This document shows, one piece after another, positions 43,940 to 53,390 of a DNA stretch of 64,000 nt (its first letter is position 1; the number at the start of each line of letters is the position of its first letter). Origin of the DNA: an uncultured Pseudobutyrivibrio sp. Lineage in GTDB: Bacteria > Bacillota > Clostridia > Lachnospirales > Lachnospiraceae. Below the pieces are notes generated by a model that saw nothing but the letters and a program-made list of their open reading frames with translations, had not been told where the DNA came from and did no database searches. A program made the position numbers and the translations under genes. Location of the stretch: positions 32,938 to 96,937 of the forward strand of contig CAMJBT010000002.1 in assembly GCA_946403965.1 (NCBI GenBank), written 5' to 3'.

Positions 43940-44956
43940 ATGAATAATAAGATTTTAGTTAGAATAGTATTTTTTACAGAAAATGGCGAAAATACTGCAA
44001 AGCTCATATGCGATAGATGGAAGGATTGTATTTTAGAATTTAAACCACAGGATCAATCTCTTATGGAGTGGACAAAAGAGTGTTTTGAATTGCATCTTCC
44101 GATTATATTTGTTGGTTCTGCAGGTATTGCAGTTAGAGCTATAGCACCTTTTGTAAGTGACAAACTGAAGGATAGCCCAGTACTTGTTGTGGATGAACTT
44201 GGAATGAATGTTATCCCTATTTTATCTGGGCATTTTGGACGTGCAAATGAACTTGCTCTTAGAGTGGCTAGTGCAATTAATTCAAATCCAGTTATCACTA
44301 CAGCCACCGATATAAATGATATTTTTTCAGTGGATTATTTTGCAAAGAAAAATGGATTTGGAATTCACAATAAAAAAGCAATAAAATACTTGTCTACTAA
44401 GTTATTGAATTCTCAACAAATATTGTTTAAATGCAAACTGAAAAAGTACTCCTTTGTTGGAATTCAGCCGAACAATGTGCTTGAGGGAGAACCTTTTGAT
44501 TTTCTGATAACAGAAAATGAAACAGATTTTTATGATAAAGAAACCTGTCTTGTTATGCGACCAAAGAGATTAGTTTTAGGGATGGGATGTAAAAAAGGAA
44601 AGAGCTTTGAGGAGCTTTATCAGTTTGTTAATAAGTATTACGCCGATTTAGATTTAGAGGATAATCTATTTGCAATTGCGTCGGCTGATGTAAAAGCAGA
44701 AGAAATCGGACTATTGAAGTTGGCTCAATATTATGGGGTTCCATTGCTTACATATTCACCGGAAGAGCTTGCATCTTTAGAGGGGAATTTCCAAGACTCT
44801 GATTTTGTGAAGGAGCAAATAGGCGTAGGTAATGTTTGCGAAAGAGCAGCTATGCTTACAGCAGGTGAGGGAGGCACTCTAGTGAAATCAAAGCTGGCTG
44901 AAAATGGAATGACCCTTGCTGTAGCAAATAGGGGTGTTATTAATATAGTATGGTAG
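43940..44956 (+). CDS. cbiG: Cobalt-precorrin-5A hydrolase
   Basis: CbiG opens the delta-lactone and releases acetaldehyde in the anaerobic route. The 338-residue protein has the N-terminal domain (IIFVGSAGIAVRAIAPFV, LSGHFGRANELALRV) and the C-terminal CbiG domain (LVLGMGCKKGKSFEELYQF, VCERAAMLTAGEGGTLVKSK). It starts 5 bases after cbiF and overlaps the upstream extension of cbiH. Confidence 0.95.
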   Translation: MNNKILVRIVFFTENGENTAKLICDRWKDCILEFKPQDQSLMEWTKECFELHLPIIFVGSAGIAVRAIAPFVSDKLKDSPVLVVDELGMNVIPILSGHFGRANELALRVASAINSNPVITTATDINDIFSVDYFAKKNGFGIHNKKAIKYLSTKLLNSQQILFKCKLKKYSFVGIQPNNVLEGEPFDFLITENETDFYDKETCLVMRPKRLVLGMGCKKGKSFEELYQFVNKYYADLDLEDNLFAIASADVKAEEIGLLKLAQYYGVPLLTYSPEELASLEGNFQDSDFVKEQIGVGNVCERAAMLTAGEGGTLVKSKLAENGMTLAVANRGVINIVW

Positions 44957-44964
44957 GAGATAAC

Positions 44965-45720
44965 ATGATAGGAAAAATTTATGTCATAGGAATGGGCCCA
45001 GGTGAAAAATCCATGATGACTGAGGAAGCATATGAGGCTATGGAATCAGCTGATGTTATCGTGGGATATACAGTATACATCGATCTTGTGAAAGAGTATT
45101 TTCCTGAAAAAGAATTTTATACTACTCCAATGAAACAAGAGATTAAACGCTGCAGAGCTTGCTATGATTTTGCTTTAAATGGTAAAAATGTGGCTTTTAT
45201 CTGTAGTGGAGACGCTGGAATTTATGGTATGGCAGCACCGATGTTTGAACTACTTCCTGAATACGTAAATTCGAATCCAGACTTTTCGGAGGATAATATC
45301 ATTATTATTCCCGGGATCAGTGCATGCATATCAGGGGCTGCTTGTCTTGGGGCTCCAATAAACCATGATTTTTGTGTTATTAGTCTTAGTGATTTGCTTA
45401 CACCATGGGAAGTTATTGAGCGTCGTTTGAAAGCCGCTATTGACGGAGATTTTGCTATTGTAATTTATAATCCTTCGAGTCATAAAAGAAAGGATTATTT
45501 AGAAAAGGCCTGCAATATAATGCTAGCAGCTGGTGCTAGTAAAAATAGAGCCTGTGGCTATGTTGAAAACATAGGTAGAAATGGCGAAAGCGCGGCAGTT
45601 TGTACCCTTGAACAGCTAAAAAACACTTCGGTGAATATGTTTACAACTGTTTTTATTGGAAATTCAAATTCTGTAATTATTGAAGGAAAGCTGGTTACAC
45701 CTAGAGGATATAAAATATGA
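44965..45720 (+). CDS. cbiH: Cobalt-factor III C17-methyltransferase
   Basis: CbiH performs C17 methylation with ring contraction. The 251 residues show VIGMGPGEKSMMTEEAYEA, ICSGDAGIYGMAAPM near residue 80 and GISACISGAACLGAPI with the DFCVISLSDLLTPW segment. The ATG at 44965 follows TAGGAGATAAC; an in-frame ATG at 44950 lies inside cbiG without such a site. It overlaps cbiJET by 4 bases. Confidence 0.95.
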   Translation: MIGKIYVIGMGPGEKSMMTEEAYEAMESADVIVGYTVYIDLVKEYFPEKEFYTTPMKQEIKRCRACYDFALNGKNVAFICSGDAGIYGMAAPMFELLPEYVNSNPDFSEDNIIIIPGISACISGAACLGAPINHDFCVISLSDLLTPWEVIERRLKAAIDGDFAIVIYNPSSHKRKDYLEKACNIMLAAGASKNRACGYVENIGRNGESAAVCTLEQLKNTSVNMFTTVFIGNSNSVIIEGKLVTPRGYKI

Positions 45721-47756
45721 AAAAGGTAATCATTTTTGGAGGAACTACAGAAGGAAGAAGACTTGCTGAATATTTGGCAAAGGCAAAGGTTTCAGTGGTT
45801 TACTGTGTTGCTACAGAATATGGAAAGCAGCCTGTTGAGGAATCAGATTTCCTTCGTATTCATTCCGGAAGAATGGATGCAAAGGAAATGACCCGTTTAT
45901 ATGAAACCCAGATACCAGACTGTGTTGTGGATGCAACTCACCCTTTTGCAGAACTTGTAAAAAAAGAAATCGAAAATAGCCTCTTTGAATATAAAGAGTT
46001 ACCATTCTTCAGATTGGCTCGAGAAGAAGAGGATAATATTGATTACAGTAATTCATATTTTTTTGATTCATTAGAGGAATGTGTAGGCGCTCTTAAGAAC
46101 ACAAAGGGAAAAATATTTCTCACAACAGGTAGCAAGGAACTAAAAACTATCTGCCAAGAAGAGGACTTAAGAGAGAGAATAGTGGCCAGAGTTATTCCTA
46201 GCGAGGAAAGTATTCAAATTTGCTATGAAAATGGATTAAAAGGAAATCAGATAATAGCTATGCAGGGGCCTTTTTCTGCAGGCTTGAATCTTTCTCTTAT
46301 GAAGGAGACCGAAGCAAAAGTAGTGGTGCTAAAGGAAAGTGGAAAGGCCAGTGGCGCCAGCAGCAGAATCATTGCCGCAAACAAGCTTGGAATAAAATCA
46401 TTTATTATCAGACGTCCTGTTGAAAAAATGGATGCTATGAATTATCAGCAGGTGAAAAGTGCTCTTCAGGGGTTATTTGATATTGGTGATTGTATTGATG
46501 ATATTACTCCAGACAAGAATATTAATGTTGTTTTGGCAGGATTTGGAATGGGATTTGGTTCCATCACTGAAGAAGTTAAGGAGGCAATAGATAAGGCTCA
46601 TTATATTTTCGGAGCTCCTAGAATGCTTGTGGGAATCGAAAGTAAAGCAAAGAAATACCCATATTATTTGGCAAAAGATATTATTCCTGTATTGGAAAAG
46701 ATAGAAAATGAGATTATAGCAGGAACAAAAAATGTCGTTGTGCTTTTTTCAGGGGATACAGGATTTTACAGTGGTGCTGCAAAGCTTAAAATTCAACTGG
46801 ATAAACTTAAGTATTGCAGAACTCTTATAATGCCAGGCATATCATCAATCGTAGCACTTGCAGCAAAGCTTGGAGAGACCTGGCACGATTCTGTTATTAT
46901 CAGCACTCATGGAATAGAAGAAGAGGAATGGAAGTCTACACTTTTGGAGGGTGTAATTCATAATAAAAAGCTATACGCAATCACATCCGGCAGCAAAGAC
47001 GTGAGAATAATCGGTGAAATCTTAACCTCACTTCAACAAGAAGGAAAAGGAAAGTTTACTGTTTCTATAGGAGCAAATCTCTATTCTGATGAAAAGATAG
47101 TGAGCCTTATTCCTGAAAAGTGTGCAAATTTCAATCAGGAAGGACTGTGCACAATACTTATTAAAAACGAAAATGCTACAGAAAAATATCTTGCTCCGAA
47201 TTTAAATGATGATGATTTTATAAGAGATAAGGTTCCAATGTCAAAGGAGGAAATTAGAGCACTTTCTATTTGCAAGCTTAAACTTACAACAAATTCTATA
47301 GTTTACGATATAGGCAGCGGTAGTGGTTCTGTTGCAGTGGAAATGGCTAGACTGCATCCTTCTGTCAAGGTATTTGCAATCGAGATTAAGGATGAAGCAT
47401 GTTTATTAATTCAGAAAAACATCGCTAAATTTAAACTTTCAAATGTGAAGGTGATTGAAGGTGCTGCGCCAGAGGCTTTAGCAGGATTATTATTACCAAC
47501 TCATGTATTTATTGGCGGTAGTGGTGGCAGACTGGAGTCAATAATAGCCACTCTAAAGTCTTATGATACGCATATGCGAATTGTAATCAATTCTGTCACA
47601 TTAGAAACTATATCAGAGATAAATAGAGTACTTCGAAAATACGAAATAGATAATGCTGATATTGTTCAGGTTACTGTGGCCAAAGCTAAAAAAGCTGGAG
47701 ATTTTAGTATAATGCAGGGACAAAATCCGGTATATATAGTTACGTTTGATATATAA
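45717..47756 (+). CDS. cbiJ: Fused CbiJ-CbiE-CbiT (cobalt-precorrin-6 reductase and C5/C15 methyltransferase-decarboxylase)
   Basis: Three enzymes are joined in 679 residues. Residues 1-250 are CbiJ/CobK (IIFGGTTEGRRLAEYL, VDATHPFA, AMQGPFS), the NAD(P)H-dependent cobalt-precorrin-6A reductase. Residues about 268-475 are CbiE (VVLAGFGMGFGSITEEV, LFSGDTGFYSGA, PGISSIVALAAKLG), a C5 methylase. Residues about 497-679 are CbiT (PMSKEEIRALSI, VYDIGSGSGSVAVEMA), the C15 methylase and C12 decarboxylase. CbiE-CbiT fusions (CobL) are common; addition of CbiJ at the N-terminus is less so and would channel three consecutive steps. Confidence 0.93.
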   Translation: MKKVIIFGGTTEGRRLAEYLAKAKVSVVYCVATEYGKQPVEESDFLRIHSGRMDAKEMTRLYETQIPDCVVDATHPFAELVKKEIENSLFEYKELPFFRLAREEEDNIDYSNSYFFDSLEECVGALKNTKGKIFLTTGSKELKTICQEEDLRERIVARVIPSEESIQICYENGLKGNQIIAMQGPFSAGLNLSLMKETEAKVVVLKESGKASGASSRIIAANKLGIKSFIIRRPVEKMDAMNYQQVKSALQGLFDIGDCIDDITPDKNINVVLAGFGMGFGSITEEVKEAIDKAHYIFGAPRMLVGIESKAKKYPYYLAKDIIPVLEKIENEIIAGTKNVVVLFSGDTGFYSGAAKLKIQLDKLKYCRTLIMPGISSIVALAAKLGETWHDSVIISTHGIEEEEWKSTLLEGVIHNKKLYAITSGSKDVRIIGEILTSLQQEGKGKFTVSIGANLYSDEKIVSLIPEKCANFNQEGLCTILIKNENATEKYLAPNLNDDDFIRDKVPMSKEEIRALSICKLKLTTNSIVYDIGSGSGSVAVEMARLHPSVKVFAIEIKDEACLLIQKNIAKFKLSNVKVIEGAAPEALAGLLLPTHVFIGGSGGRLESIIATLKSYDTHMRIVINSVTLETISEINRVLRKYEIDNADIVQVTVAKAKKAGDFSIMQGQNPVYIVTFDI

Positions 47757-47783
47757 TCAATTGATTTTGAAAAAGGGAAAGTT

Positions 47784-49115
47784 ATGAATCACTCAAGAAT
47801 AATAATTGCTGCACCGAAAAGTGGCAGCGGAAAAACAACGATTACATGTGGAATTCTTGCTGCACTGAAACGAATGGGAATGAATCCTTGTAGCTTTAAG
47901 TGTGGGCCTGATTATATTGATCCAATGTTTCATCGCACAATACTTGGGATTCCTTCGGGAAATCTGGATACTTTTTTTACAGATGATGAGACTACCATAA
48001 AGCTTTTTACTCAGGAATTTACAGGTAACATTGCTGTAGTAGAGGGGGTAATGGGCCTTTATGATGGAGTTGGTGGAACAGAGGAGACTGGGTCTACTTA
48101 TGATTTGGCAAGGTCTTTAAAGGCGCCAGTAGTTCTTGTGGTTGATGCAAAAGGTGCTGGACGCTCTCTTATAGCGCAGCTAAAAGGTTTTCTTTACTAT
48201 GATAATTATAGACTTATTAAAGGTGTTATCTTAAACAGAACAAGTCAGGCCTTTGGAGAAAAACTAGGAAAACTTATAGAAGCAGAACTTGGCATAAAAT
48301 ATCTTGGTACTATTCCGGATATGAGAGATGTGGAATTTTCAAGCCGTCATCTTGGCCTAATTATGCCTCACGAAATCAGTCTAATCCAAGATAAATTAGA
48401 AAAAATAGCAGATGCTGTTTTTGAGAATATAAAAATGGCAGATCTCAAAAAAATTGCCGAATCAGCAAGTAAATTAGATATAATAGAAGATAATAAGACG
48501 AATAATATACAACTAAGGATGGCTGTAGCATATGATGAGGCTTTCTGTTTTTATTACAGGGAAAATTTTGAAATGCTTGAAAGGGCTGGTATAGAGCTTG
48601 TGACCTTTTCACCTATTCGAGACAAACATCTTCCAGAAAATATATCTGGTCTTTTGCTTGGTGGTGGTTATCCTGAAAACTTTCTACGTCAGCTTTCCGA
48701 AAACTCATCCATAAAAAATGAGATAAAGGAAGCAATAACATTAGGAATGCCTACGCTTGCTGAGTGTGGTGGGTTTATGTATCTGTTAGATTCTATTACA
48801 GACAAGGACAACAGAAAGTTTGATATGGTTGGAGCAATTTCTGGGGCTGCACGTTTTGTAGGCAAGCTAGTAAGATTTGGCTACGTTACAATAGCTAAAG
48901 ATGATTTGGAAATTAGAGGTCATGAATTTCATTATTATGACACTGATAATAATGGTCAGGATTGTTTGGCGGTAAAACCATCAGGAAACAAAAGCTGGCA
49001 GTGTATTCATACATTCAATGGCGGTTTCATTGGATTTCCACATCTTTACTATCCATCAAATCCTAAATTCGTCAATAATTTTGTGGAGGTTATGAAAAAA
49101 TATGGGGGACAATAA
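47784..49115 (+). CDS. cbiA: Cobyrinate a,c-diamide synthase
   Basis: CbiA uses glutamine and ATP to amidate the a and c acetates of cobyrinate. The 443-residue protein has a P-loop-like IAAPKSGSGKTTITCGIL, KCGPDYIDPMFH, VVEGVMGLYDG, and the C-terminal glutaminase domain with ECGGFMYL (nucleophile near residue 330) and the HEFHYYD histidines. Its end overlaps cobT by 14 bases. Confidence 0.95.
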   Translation: MNHSRIIIAAPKSGSGKTTITCGILAALKRMGMNPCSFKCGPDYIDPMFHRTILGIPSGNLDTFFTDDETTIKLFTQEFTGNIAVVEGVMGLYDGVGGTEETGSTYDLARSLKAPVVLVVDAKGAGRSLIAQLKGFLYYDNYRLIKGVILNRTSQAFGEKLGKLIEAELGIKYLGTIPDMRDVEFSSRHLGLIMPHEISLIQDKLEKIADAVFENIKMADLKKIAESASKLDIIEDNKTNNIQLRMAVAYDEAFCFYYRENFEMLERAGIELVTFSPIRDKHLPENISGLLLGGGYPENFLRQLSENSSIKNEIKEAITLGMPTLAECGGFMYLLDSITDKDNRKFDMVGAISGAARFVGKLVRFGYVTIAKDDLEIRGHEFHYYDTDNNGQDCLAVKPSGNKSWQCIHTFNGGFIGFPHLYYPSNPKFVNNFVEVMKKYGGQ

Positions 49116-50178
49116 ATATTTATTTGAGGATGTGCTTGAAAATAAGCTTTCAATAGAGCCGGTTTCAGTTCAGGCAATGGACAATGTGAAAAAGCAATGG
49201 GACAAGGTTGCAAAGCCGATTGGAAGTTTTGGAAGATTAGAGGATTATCATTCAAAGGTGGCAGCTATTCAAGGGTTAAATGCCCCGGATTTATCCCATA
49301 TGCGATTGATAGTTTGCTGTGGAGACCATGGTATTGTGGAGGAAGGTGTTAGTCAGACAGATCAGGATGTTACAAGAATCTGTGCTACAAACATTGGAAA
49401 GGGTGTGACTACAGCAGGTGTCATGGCTAAAAGTGCAGGTATCGATATTCTTTCTGTGGATGTTGGTATTAATTATGCCAAGGAGGTTCCATATACTTTA
49501 AATCGCAGAGTGAAATATGGTACCTGTAATTTTCTGAAGCATCCCGCAATGTCTGTAGAGGAGTTTTCAAGGGCCGTTCAGGTTGGAATGGACTTGGTAA
49601 AGGATAGCAAAGACCAAGGCTTCACCTGCTTGCTTGTTGGAGAAATGGGAATTGGCAATACAACCTCAGCTGCGGTTATGGCAGGATATCTATTGGATTT
49701 AAATGCCGAAACTGTTACTGGAAGAGGAGCAGGTCTTGATGATGAGGGATTTAGCAGAAAGCGTGCTGTTGTATCAATGGCTCTTTCGAAATATAGCGGT
49801 CTTTCTCCTGTAGAGATTTGTAGTAATTTCGGCGGATTAGAGCTGGCTGCAATGACAGGAATAGTTATCGGTGGTGGCTTGTATCACATTCCTGTTATTT
49901 TAGATGGAATGCTTAGCATGGTTTCAGCTCTTGTGGCTGACCGTCTTATTGAAAATGCCAAAGATTACCTTATTCCATCACACATCAGTAAAGAACCGGT
50001 TTCTCAAAAATTGGCAAAAAAACTTTCTGTTGAGCCTGTTATTGATGGAAAGATGGCTGTTGGGGAAGGCGCAGGAGCTGTAATGATGGCACATTTGCTT
50101 CAGATTGCAGATGATGTATTTCACAATTCACTTAAATTTCAGGACTCGGAAGTAGAACAATACGAAAGATTTAAATAG
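49102..50178 (+). CDS. cobT: Nicotinate-nucleotide-dimethylbenzimidazole phosphoribosyltransferase
   Basis: CobT activates the lower ligand base to its alpha-ribotide. The 358 residues include KPIGSFGRLE near residue 34, CCGDHGIVEEGVSQ near residue 72, GEMGIGNTTSAA near residue 180, TGRGAGLDD and the C-terminal VGEGAGAVM with the catalytic Glu. Which base is used cannot be read; no bza genes are present here. Confidence 0.95.
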   Translation: MGDNKYLFEDVLENKLSIEPVSVQAMDNVKKQWDKVAKPIGSFGRLEDYHSKVAAIQGLNAPDLSHMRLIVCCGDHGIVEEGVSQTDQDVTRICATNIGKGVTTAGVMAKSAGIDILSVDVGINYAKEVPYTLNRRVKYGTCNFLKHPAMSVEEFSRAVQVGMDLVKDSKDQGFTCLLVGEMGIGNTTSAAVMAGYLLDLNAETVTGRGAGLDDEGFSRKRAVVSMALSKYSGLSPVEICSNFGGLELAAMTGIVIGGGLYHIPVILDGMLSMVSALVADRLIENAKDYLIPSHISKEPVSQKLAKKLSVEPVIDGKMAVGEGAGAVMMAHLLQIADDVFHNSLKFQDSEVEQYERFK

Positions 50179-50748
50179 ATGATTACTTTAGTTTATGGTG
50201 GCACAAGTAGCGGCAAATCAGCCTATGCAGAAGATTTAGTTTGCTCATCAAAATATCAGTATCGATTTTATCTGGCTACAATGTCAGCTAATGATGAGGA
50301 ATCCAAATCAAGAATCCAAAGGCATAGAAAGCTTAGGGAAGGCAAGGGCTTCATTACCTTGGAGCATGCCCGTGATATTAGAAATTCAATTGGTGATATA
50401 GAACGAATCTGCACAGGAAATTTTTCCACAGAGGATTTAAATGCAAATGGCAGGATAGTTCTATTGGAGTGCATGTCGAATCTTGTCGCAAATGAAATGT
50501 TTTGTGATGGGGAAATATATGATGCTGGACATTGCATAGAAAAAATTATAGATGAAATAAAAGAATTGGAATCCCAGGTGTCTGAATTGGTGATAGTTAC
50601 AAACAATGTTTTTGAAGATGGAATTACCTATGATACGGAAACAGAAGATTACTTAAAGGCTTTGGGTACCATAAATTCCAAACTGGCGAAAGAGGCCGCA
50701 AAGCTTGTTGAGGTGTCAGTTGGGATACCTATTGTTTTAAAAGAATAA
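50179..50748 (+). CDS. cobU: Adenosylcobinamide kinase/guanylyltransferase
   Basis: CobU phosphorylates adenosylcobinamide and transfers GMP to it. The 189-residue protein has the P-loop VYGGTSSGKSAYAED, the RIQRHRKLR region with the guanylylated His, LLECMSNLVANEMF and VTNNVFEDGI. It starts at the base after the cobT stop, so translation is probably coupled. Confidence 0.95.
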   Translation: MITLVYGGTSSGKSAYAEDLVCSSKYQYRFYLATMSANDEESKSRIQRHRKLREGKGFITLEHARDIRNSIGDIERICTGNFSTEDLNANGRIVLLECMSNLVANEMFCDGEIYDAGHCIEKIIDEIKELESQVSELVIVTNNVFEDGITYDTETEDYLKALGTINSKLAKEAAKLVEVSVGIPIVLKE

Positions 50749-50757
50749 GGAGAAAAG

Positions 50758-51522
50758 TTGAGTATAGTTAAAGCAATAGCTGTTGCCTTTTCCATGTATT
50801 CAAGAATTCCAATGCCGCGTTTTAATTGGAATAGTCAGGATATGAAGTATCACCTGATATTTTTTCCTTTTGTAGGGGCAGTGATTGGAGTTTTAGAATA
50901 TGGTTGGCTTCAGCTGTTTAAAGGATTTAAAATTGAACAGATTGTATTTGCCATAATAGCAATTGTGATTCCTATAGTATTTACTGGCGGGTTTCATATT
51001 GATGGCTTTATGGATACCAGTGATGCACTTGCTTCCTGGGGAGATAAAGAAAAACGCCTTGAGATTTTAAAGGATTCTCATGTAGGAGCCTTCGCAATTA
51101 TCAGGCTTTTGGTTTTAGTTTTGGTTTTGTTTTCTGCAGTCATGTCCATGAATGAAAAAGGTTTTATGGCTTGGCAATTTTCTTTTTTTTCGGCTCGTGC
51201 AGTTAGTGGTATATGTGTGGTTCGAAACAAAAAGGCCAAAAAAGACGGAATATTGAAAACGTCAGCTGATACCGCAGACGATAAAATAGTAATGATCGCA
51301 TTGGCAATCCTTTTTGTTATATCGGCTGTAGTTGCTGAAGGAATGTTTGGCATGTACTGGATTGTTCAGCTTTTGGCATTACTATTAGTACTTATATATT
51401 ATATATATGTGGCTTATTCAAAATTCGGAGGAATCACTGGCGATTTGGCTGGTTGGTTTCTGTGTAAAGCAGAGGTTTATATGGCAGTAGCAGTTGCAAT
51501 TTATAGCCTGTTTATAAGATAA
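50758..51522 (+). CDS. cobS: Adenosylcobinamide-GDP ribazoletransferase (cobalamin synthase)
   Basis: CobS joins alpha-ribazole phosphate to adenosylcobinamide-GDP in the membrane. Residues include SMYSRIPMPRFNW, FTGGFHIDGFMDTSDALASWGDKEKRLEI (split acidic motif near residue 82) and SKFGGITGDLAGW near the end, with about six membrane helices. A TTG start at 50758 follows AAGGAGAAAAG. 254 residues, normal. Confidence 0.95.
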   Translation: MSIVKAIAVAFSMYSRIPMPRFNWNSQDMKYHLIFFPFVGAVIGVLEYGWLQLFKGFKIEQIVFAIIAIVIPIVFTGGFHIDGFMDTSDALASWGDKEKRLEILKDSHVGAFAIIRLLVLVLVLFSAVMSMNEKGFMAWQFSFFSARAVSGICVVRNKKAKKDGILKTSADTADDKIVMIALAILFVISAVVAEGMFGMYWIVQLLALLLVLIYYIYVAYSKFGGITGDLAGWFLCKAEVYMAVAVAIYSLFIR

Positions 51523-51532
51523 GGAGAATGAT

Positions 51533-51865
51533 ATGATACTTGTTGTTGGAGGAAGTTATCAGGGTAAAACTGAATTTGCAAGGGTAAATTTTCCTAACGC
51601 AAAGTATTTTAATCAGCTTCATAAGTTTATAAAAAAGCGTATTGAAGATGGTAAAAATCAAGATGAAATTTTACAAGAAATAGAAGATGTAGTTCTTGAT
51701 GGTCAATGGGTTGTTATATCTGATGAAATTGGAAATGGTGTAGTACCTTTTGAAGAGAATGACCGACAATGGAGAGAGATAACAGGACGAATTTTGATTA
51801 GCCTTGCGAAGAAGTCTGATGAGGTATACAAAGTGATATGTGGTATCGGACAAAGGATTAAATGA
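51533..51865 (+). CDS. Short CobU-like P-loop protein
   Basis: The 110 residues begin with a CobU-type P-loop (VVGGSYQGKTEFARVNFP) and keep a Walker-B-like strand with VVISDEIGNGVVPFEENDRQWRE, which matches the C-terminal part of CobU. The central part with the guanylylated His is absent. Such short paralogues occur beside cobU in Clostridia and are usually auto-annotated as adenosylcobinamide kinase. A kinase-only role or a regulatory subunit is possible. It begins 10 bases after cobS and overlaps cobC. Confidence 0.78.
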   Translation: MILVVGGSYQGKTEFARVNFPNAKYFNQLHKFIKKRIEDGKNQDEILQEIEDVVLDGQWVVISDEIGNGVVPFEENDRQWREITGRILISLAKKSDEVYKVICGIGQRIK

Positions 51866-52440
51866 TGAATAAAAAGATTACTCTCATTCGCCACGGCACT
51901 TGTGATGGAAATGAAAGAAAATGCTATATTGGAATAACAGACGAGCCACTTAATATTAGGGGCAAGGAATCTATTATTTGCAGAGAGTACCCTAAAGCTG
52001 ATGTTGTCTTTTCAAGTCCGCTTGTAAGATGTATCGAGACTGCAAAGCTGATTTATAATAATCAGGAGATTATCACCATAGATAATCTTCGTGAAACTGA
52101 TTTTGGATTATTTGAAGGAAAGAACTACCAGGATTTAAAAGATAATAAAGATTATCAGAACTTTATAGATAGTGGAGGCGCTGTAGCTTTCCCAGGTGGT
52201 GAGAGCAGGGCAGAAGCTTCTGCAAGAACCATAAAGGGGTTTGAGGAGCTGCTTTCTAAAAGCGTGAAAGTAAGCAACATTTCTGTGGTTGTTCATGGTG
52301 GTTCTATAATGGCTATTTTAAGTCACTACTTCGGGGGAGATTACTATTCTTATCATGTAAAAAACGGTGAGGGATATACTTTTGATTTATCACATGACGG
52401 CATTTTTAGTGGGCTACATTTTAGATCTTTTCTTGGGTGA
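51862..52440 (+). CDS. cobC: Alpha-ribazole phosphatase-like histidine phosphatase
   Basis: The 192-residue protein has the histidine phosphatase motif LIRHGTCDGNE, the second arginine in SSPLVRCIETA, the RETDFGLFEGKNY segment and the second His in VVHGGSIMAIL. In this operon the expected substrate is alpha-ribazole phosphate. Two ATG codons, at 51862 and 51865, overlap the stop of the preceding gene. Its 3' end overlaps cbiB. Confidence 0.9.
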   Translation: MMNKKITLIRHGTCDGNERKCYIGITDEPLNIRGKESIICREYPKADVVFSSPLVRCIETAKLIYNNQEIITIDNLRETDFGLFEGKNYQDLKDNKDYQNFIDSGGAVAFPGGESRAEASARTIKGFEELLSKSVKVSNISVVVHGGSIMAILSHYFGGDYYSYHVKNGEGYTFDLSHDGIFSGLHFRSFLG

Positions 52441-53371
52441 TCCTATTGGTTGGCCTCATATTATCAGATTTATTGGTAGTCTAATAGGAGGTTTTACTAA
52501 TTATTTTTTGAAGCTTGCTGATAATAATCAGGACATTGAGCAAATTCATAGGCAAAAAAGAAGGCTTGGCTTCATTATGGTTATATTGGTGATTTTAATT
52601 CCGGTCTTGATTTGTTCTTGTATTATTTTGCTAGCATACACATTACATTCACTTTTCGGTATTATTATAGAATCCGTAATTACGTATCAATGTCTTGCAG
52701 CAAAAAGTCTATATACTGAAAGTATGAAGGTTGCTAAAGCGTTAGAGCAGGATGGTGTTGTGGCTGGTAGGCAGGCTGTTGCAATGATAGTTGGGCGTGA
52801 CACAAAAAACCTCGATGAAAAAGGAGTTATTAAGGCAGCGGTAGAAACAGTAGCAGAAAATACATCTGATGGTGTTATTGCGCCGCTCTTATATTTAGCC
52901 ATAGGTGGTCCAATTCTTGGTATAGCGTATAAAGCAATAAATACTATGGACTCTATGGTAGGATATAAAAATGATAAATATATAGATTTTGGCAGAACAG
53001 CTGCAAAGCTTGATGATTTGGTAAACTTTATTCCGTCAAGGATTAGTGCGCTTCTTATGATATTATCATGTGTTTTTTTAGGGCGAAATTATAGCTTTAG
53101 AGGTGCCATTAGAATATTTAAAAGAGACAGATTCAATCATTCCAGTCCTAATTCCGCTCAGACTGAAAGTGTTTGTGCGGGGGCTCTGGGACTCAAATTG
53201 GCAGGTCCGGCCAGTTATTTTGGAAAGATTGTTGATAAAAAATATATAGGGGATGCAATTCACGAAATAACTGTTGAACATATAAAAAGGGCAAATGTTC
53301 TTATGTTTTCAACAGAAGCAATTTGTGTTGTGTTTCTTACAGCTATTATGGCTGTATTATGTTTAATATGA
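52394..53371 (+). CDS. cbiB: Adenosylcobinamide-phosphate synthase
   Basis: CbiB attaches aminopropanol (phosphate) to cobyric acid in the membrane. The ATG at 52394 gives the usual N-terminus (MTAFLVGYILDLFLGDP, then PHIIRFIG) and 325 residues; a GTG at 52367 would add nine atypical residues. AVETVAENTSDGVIAPLLY near residue 160 and NTMDSMVGYKNDKY are family motifs, with several membrane helices. It overlaps cobC by 47 bases in another frame. Confidence 0.92.
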   Translation: MTAFLVGYILDLFLGDPIGWPHIIRFIGSLIGGFTNYFLKLADNNQDIEQIHRQKRRLGFIMVILVILIPVLICSCIILLAYTLHSLFGIIIESVITYQCLAAKSLYTESMKVAKALEQDGVVAGRQAVAMIVGRDTKNLDEKGVIKAAVETVAENTSDGVIAPLLYLAIGGPILGIAYKAINTMDSMVGYKNDKYIDFGRTAAKLDDLVNFIPSRISALLMILSCVFLGRNYSFRGAIRIFKRDRFNHSSPNSAQTESVCAGALGLKLAGPASYFGKIVDKKYIGDAIHEITVEHIKRANVLMFSTEAICVVFLTAIMAVLCLI

Positions 53372-53390
53372 TATACGAGGTGTTAAATAC

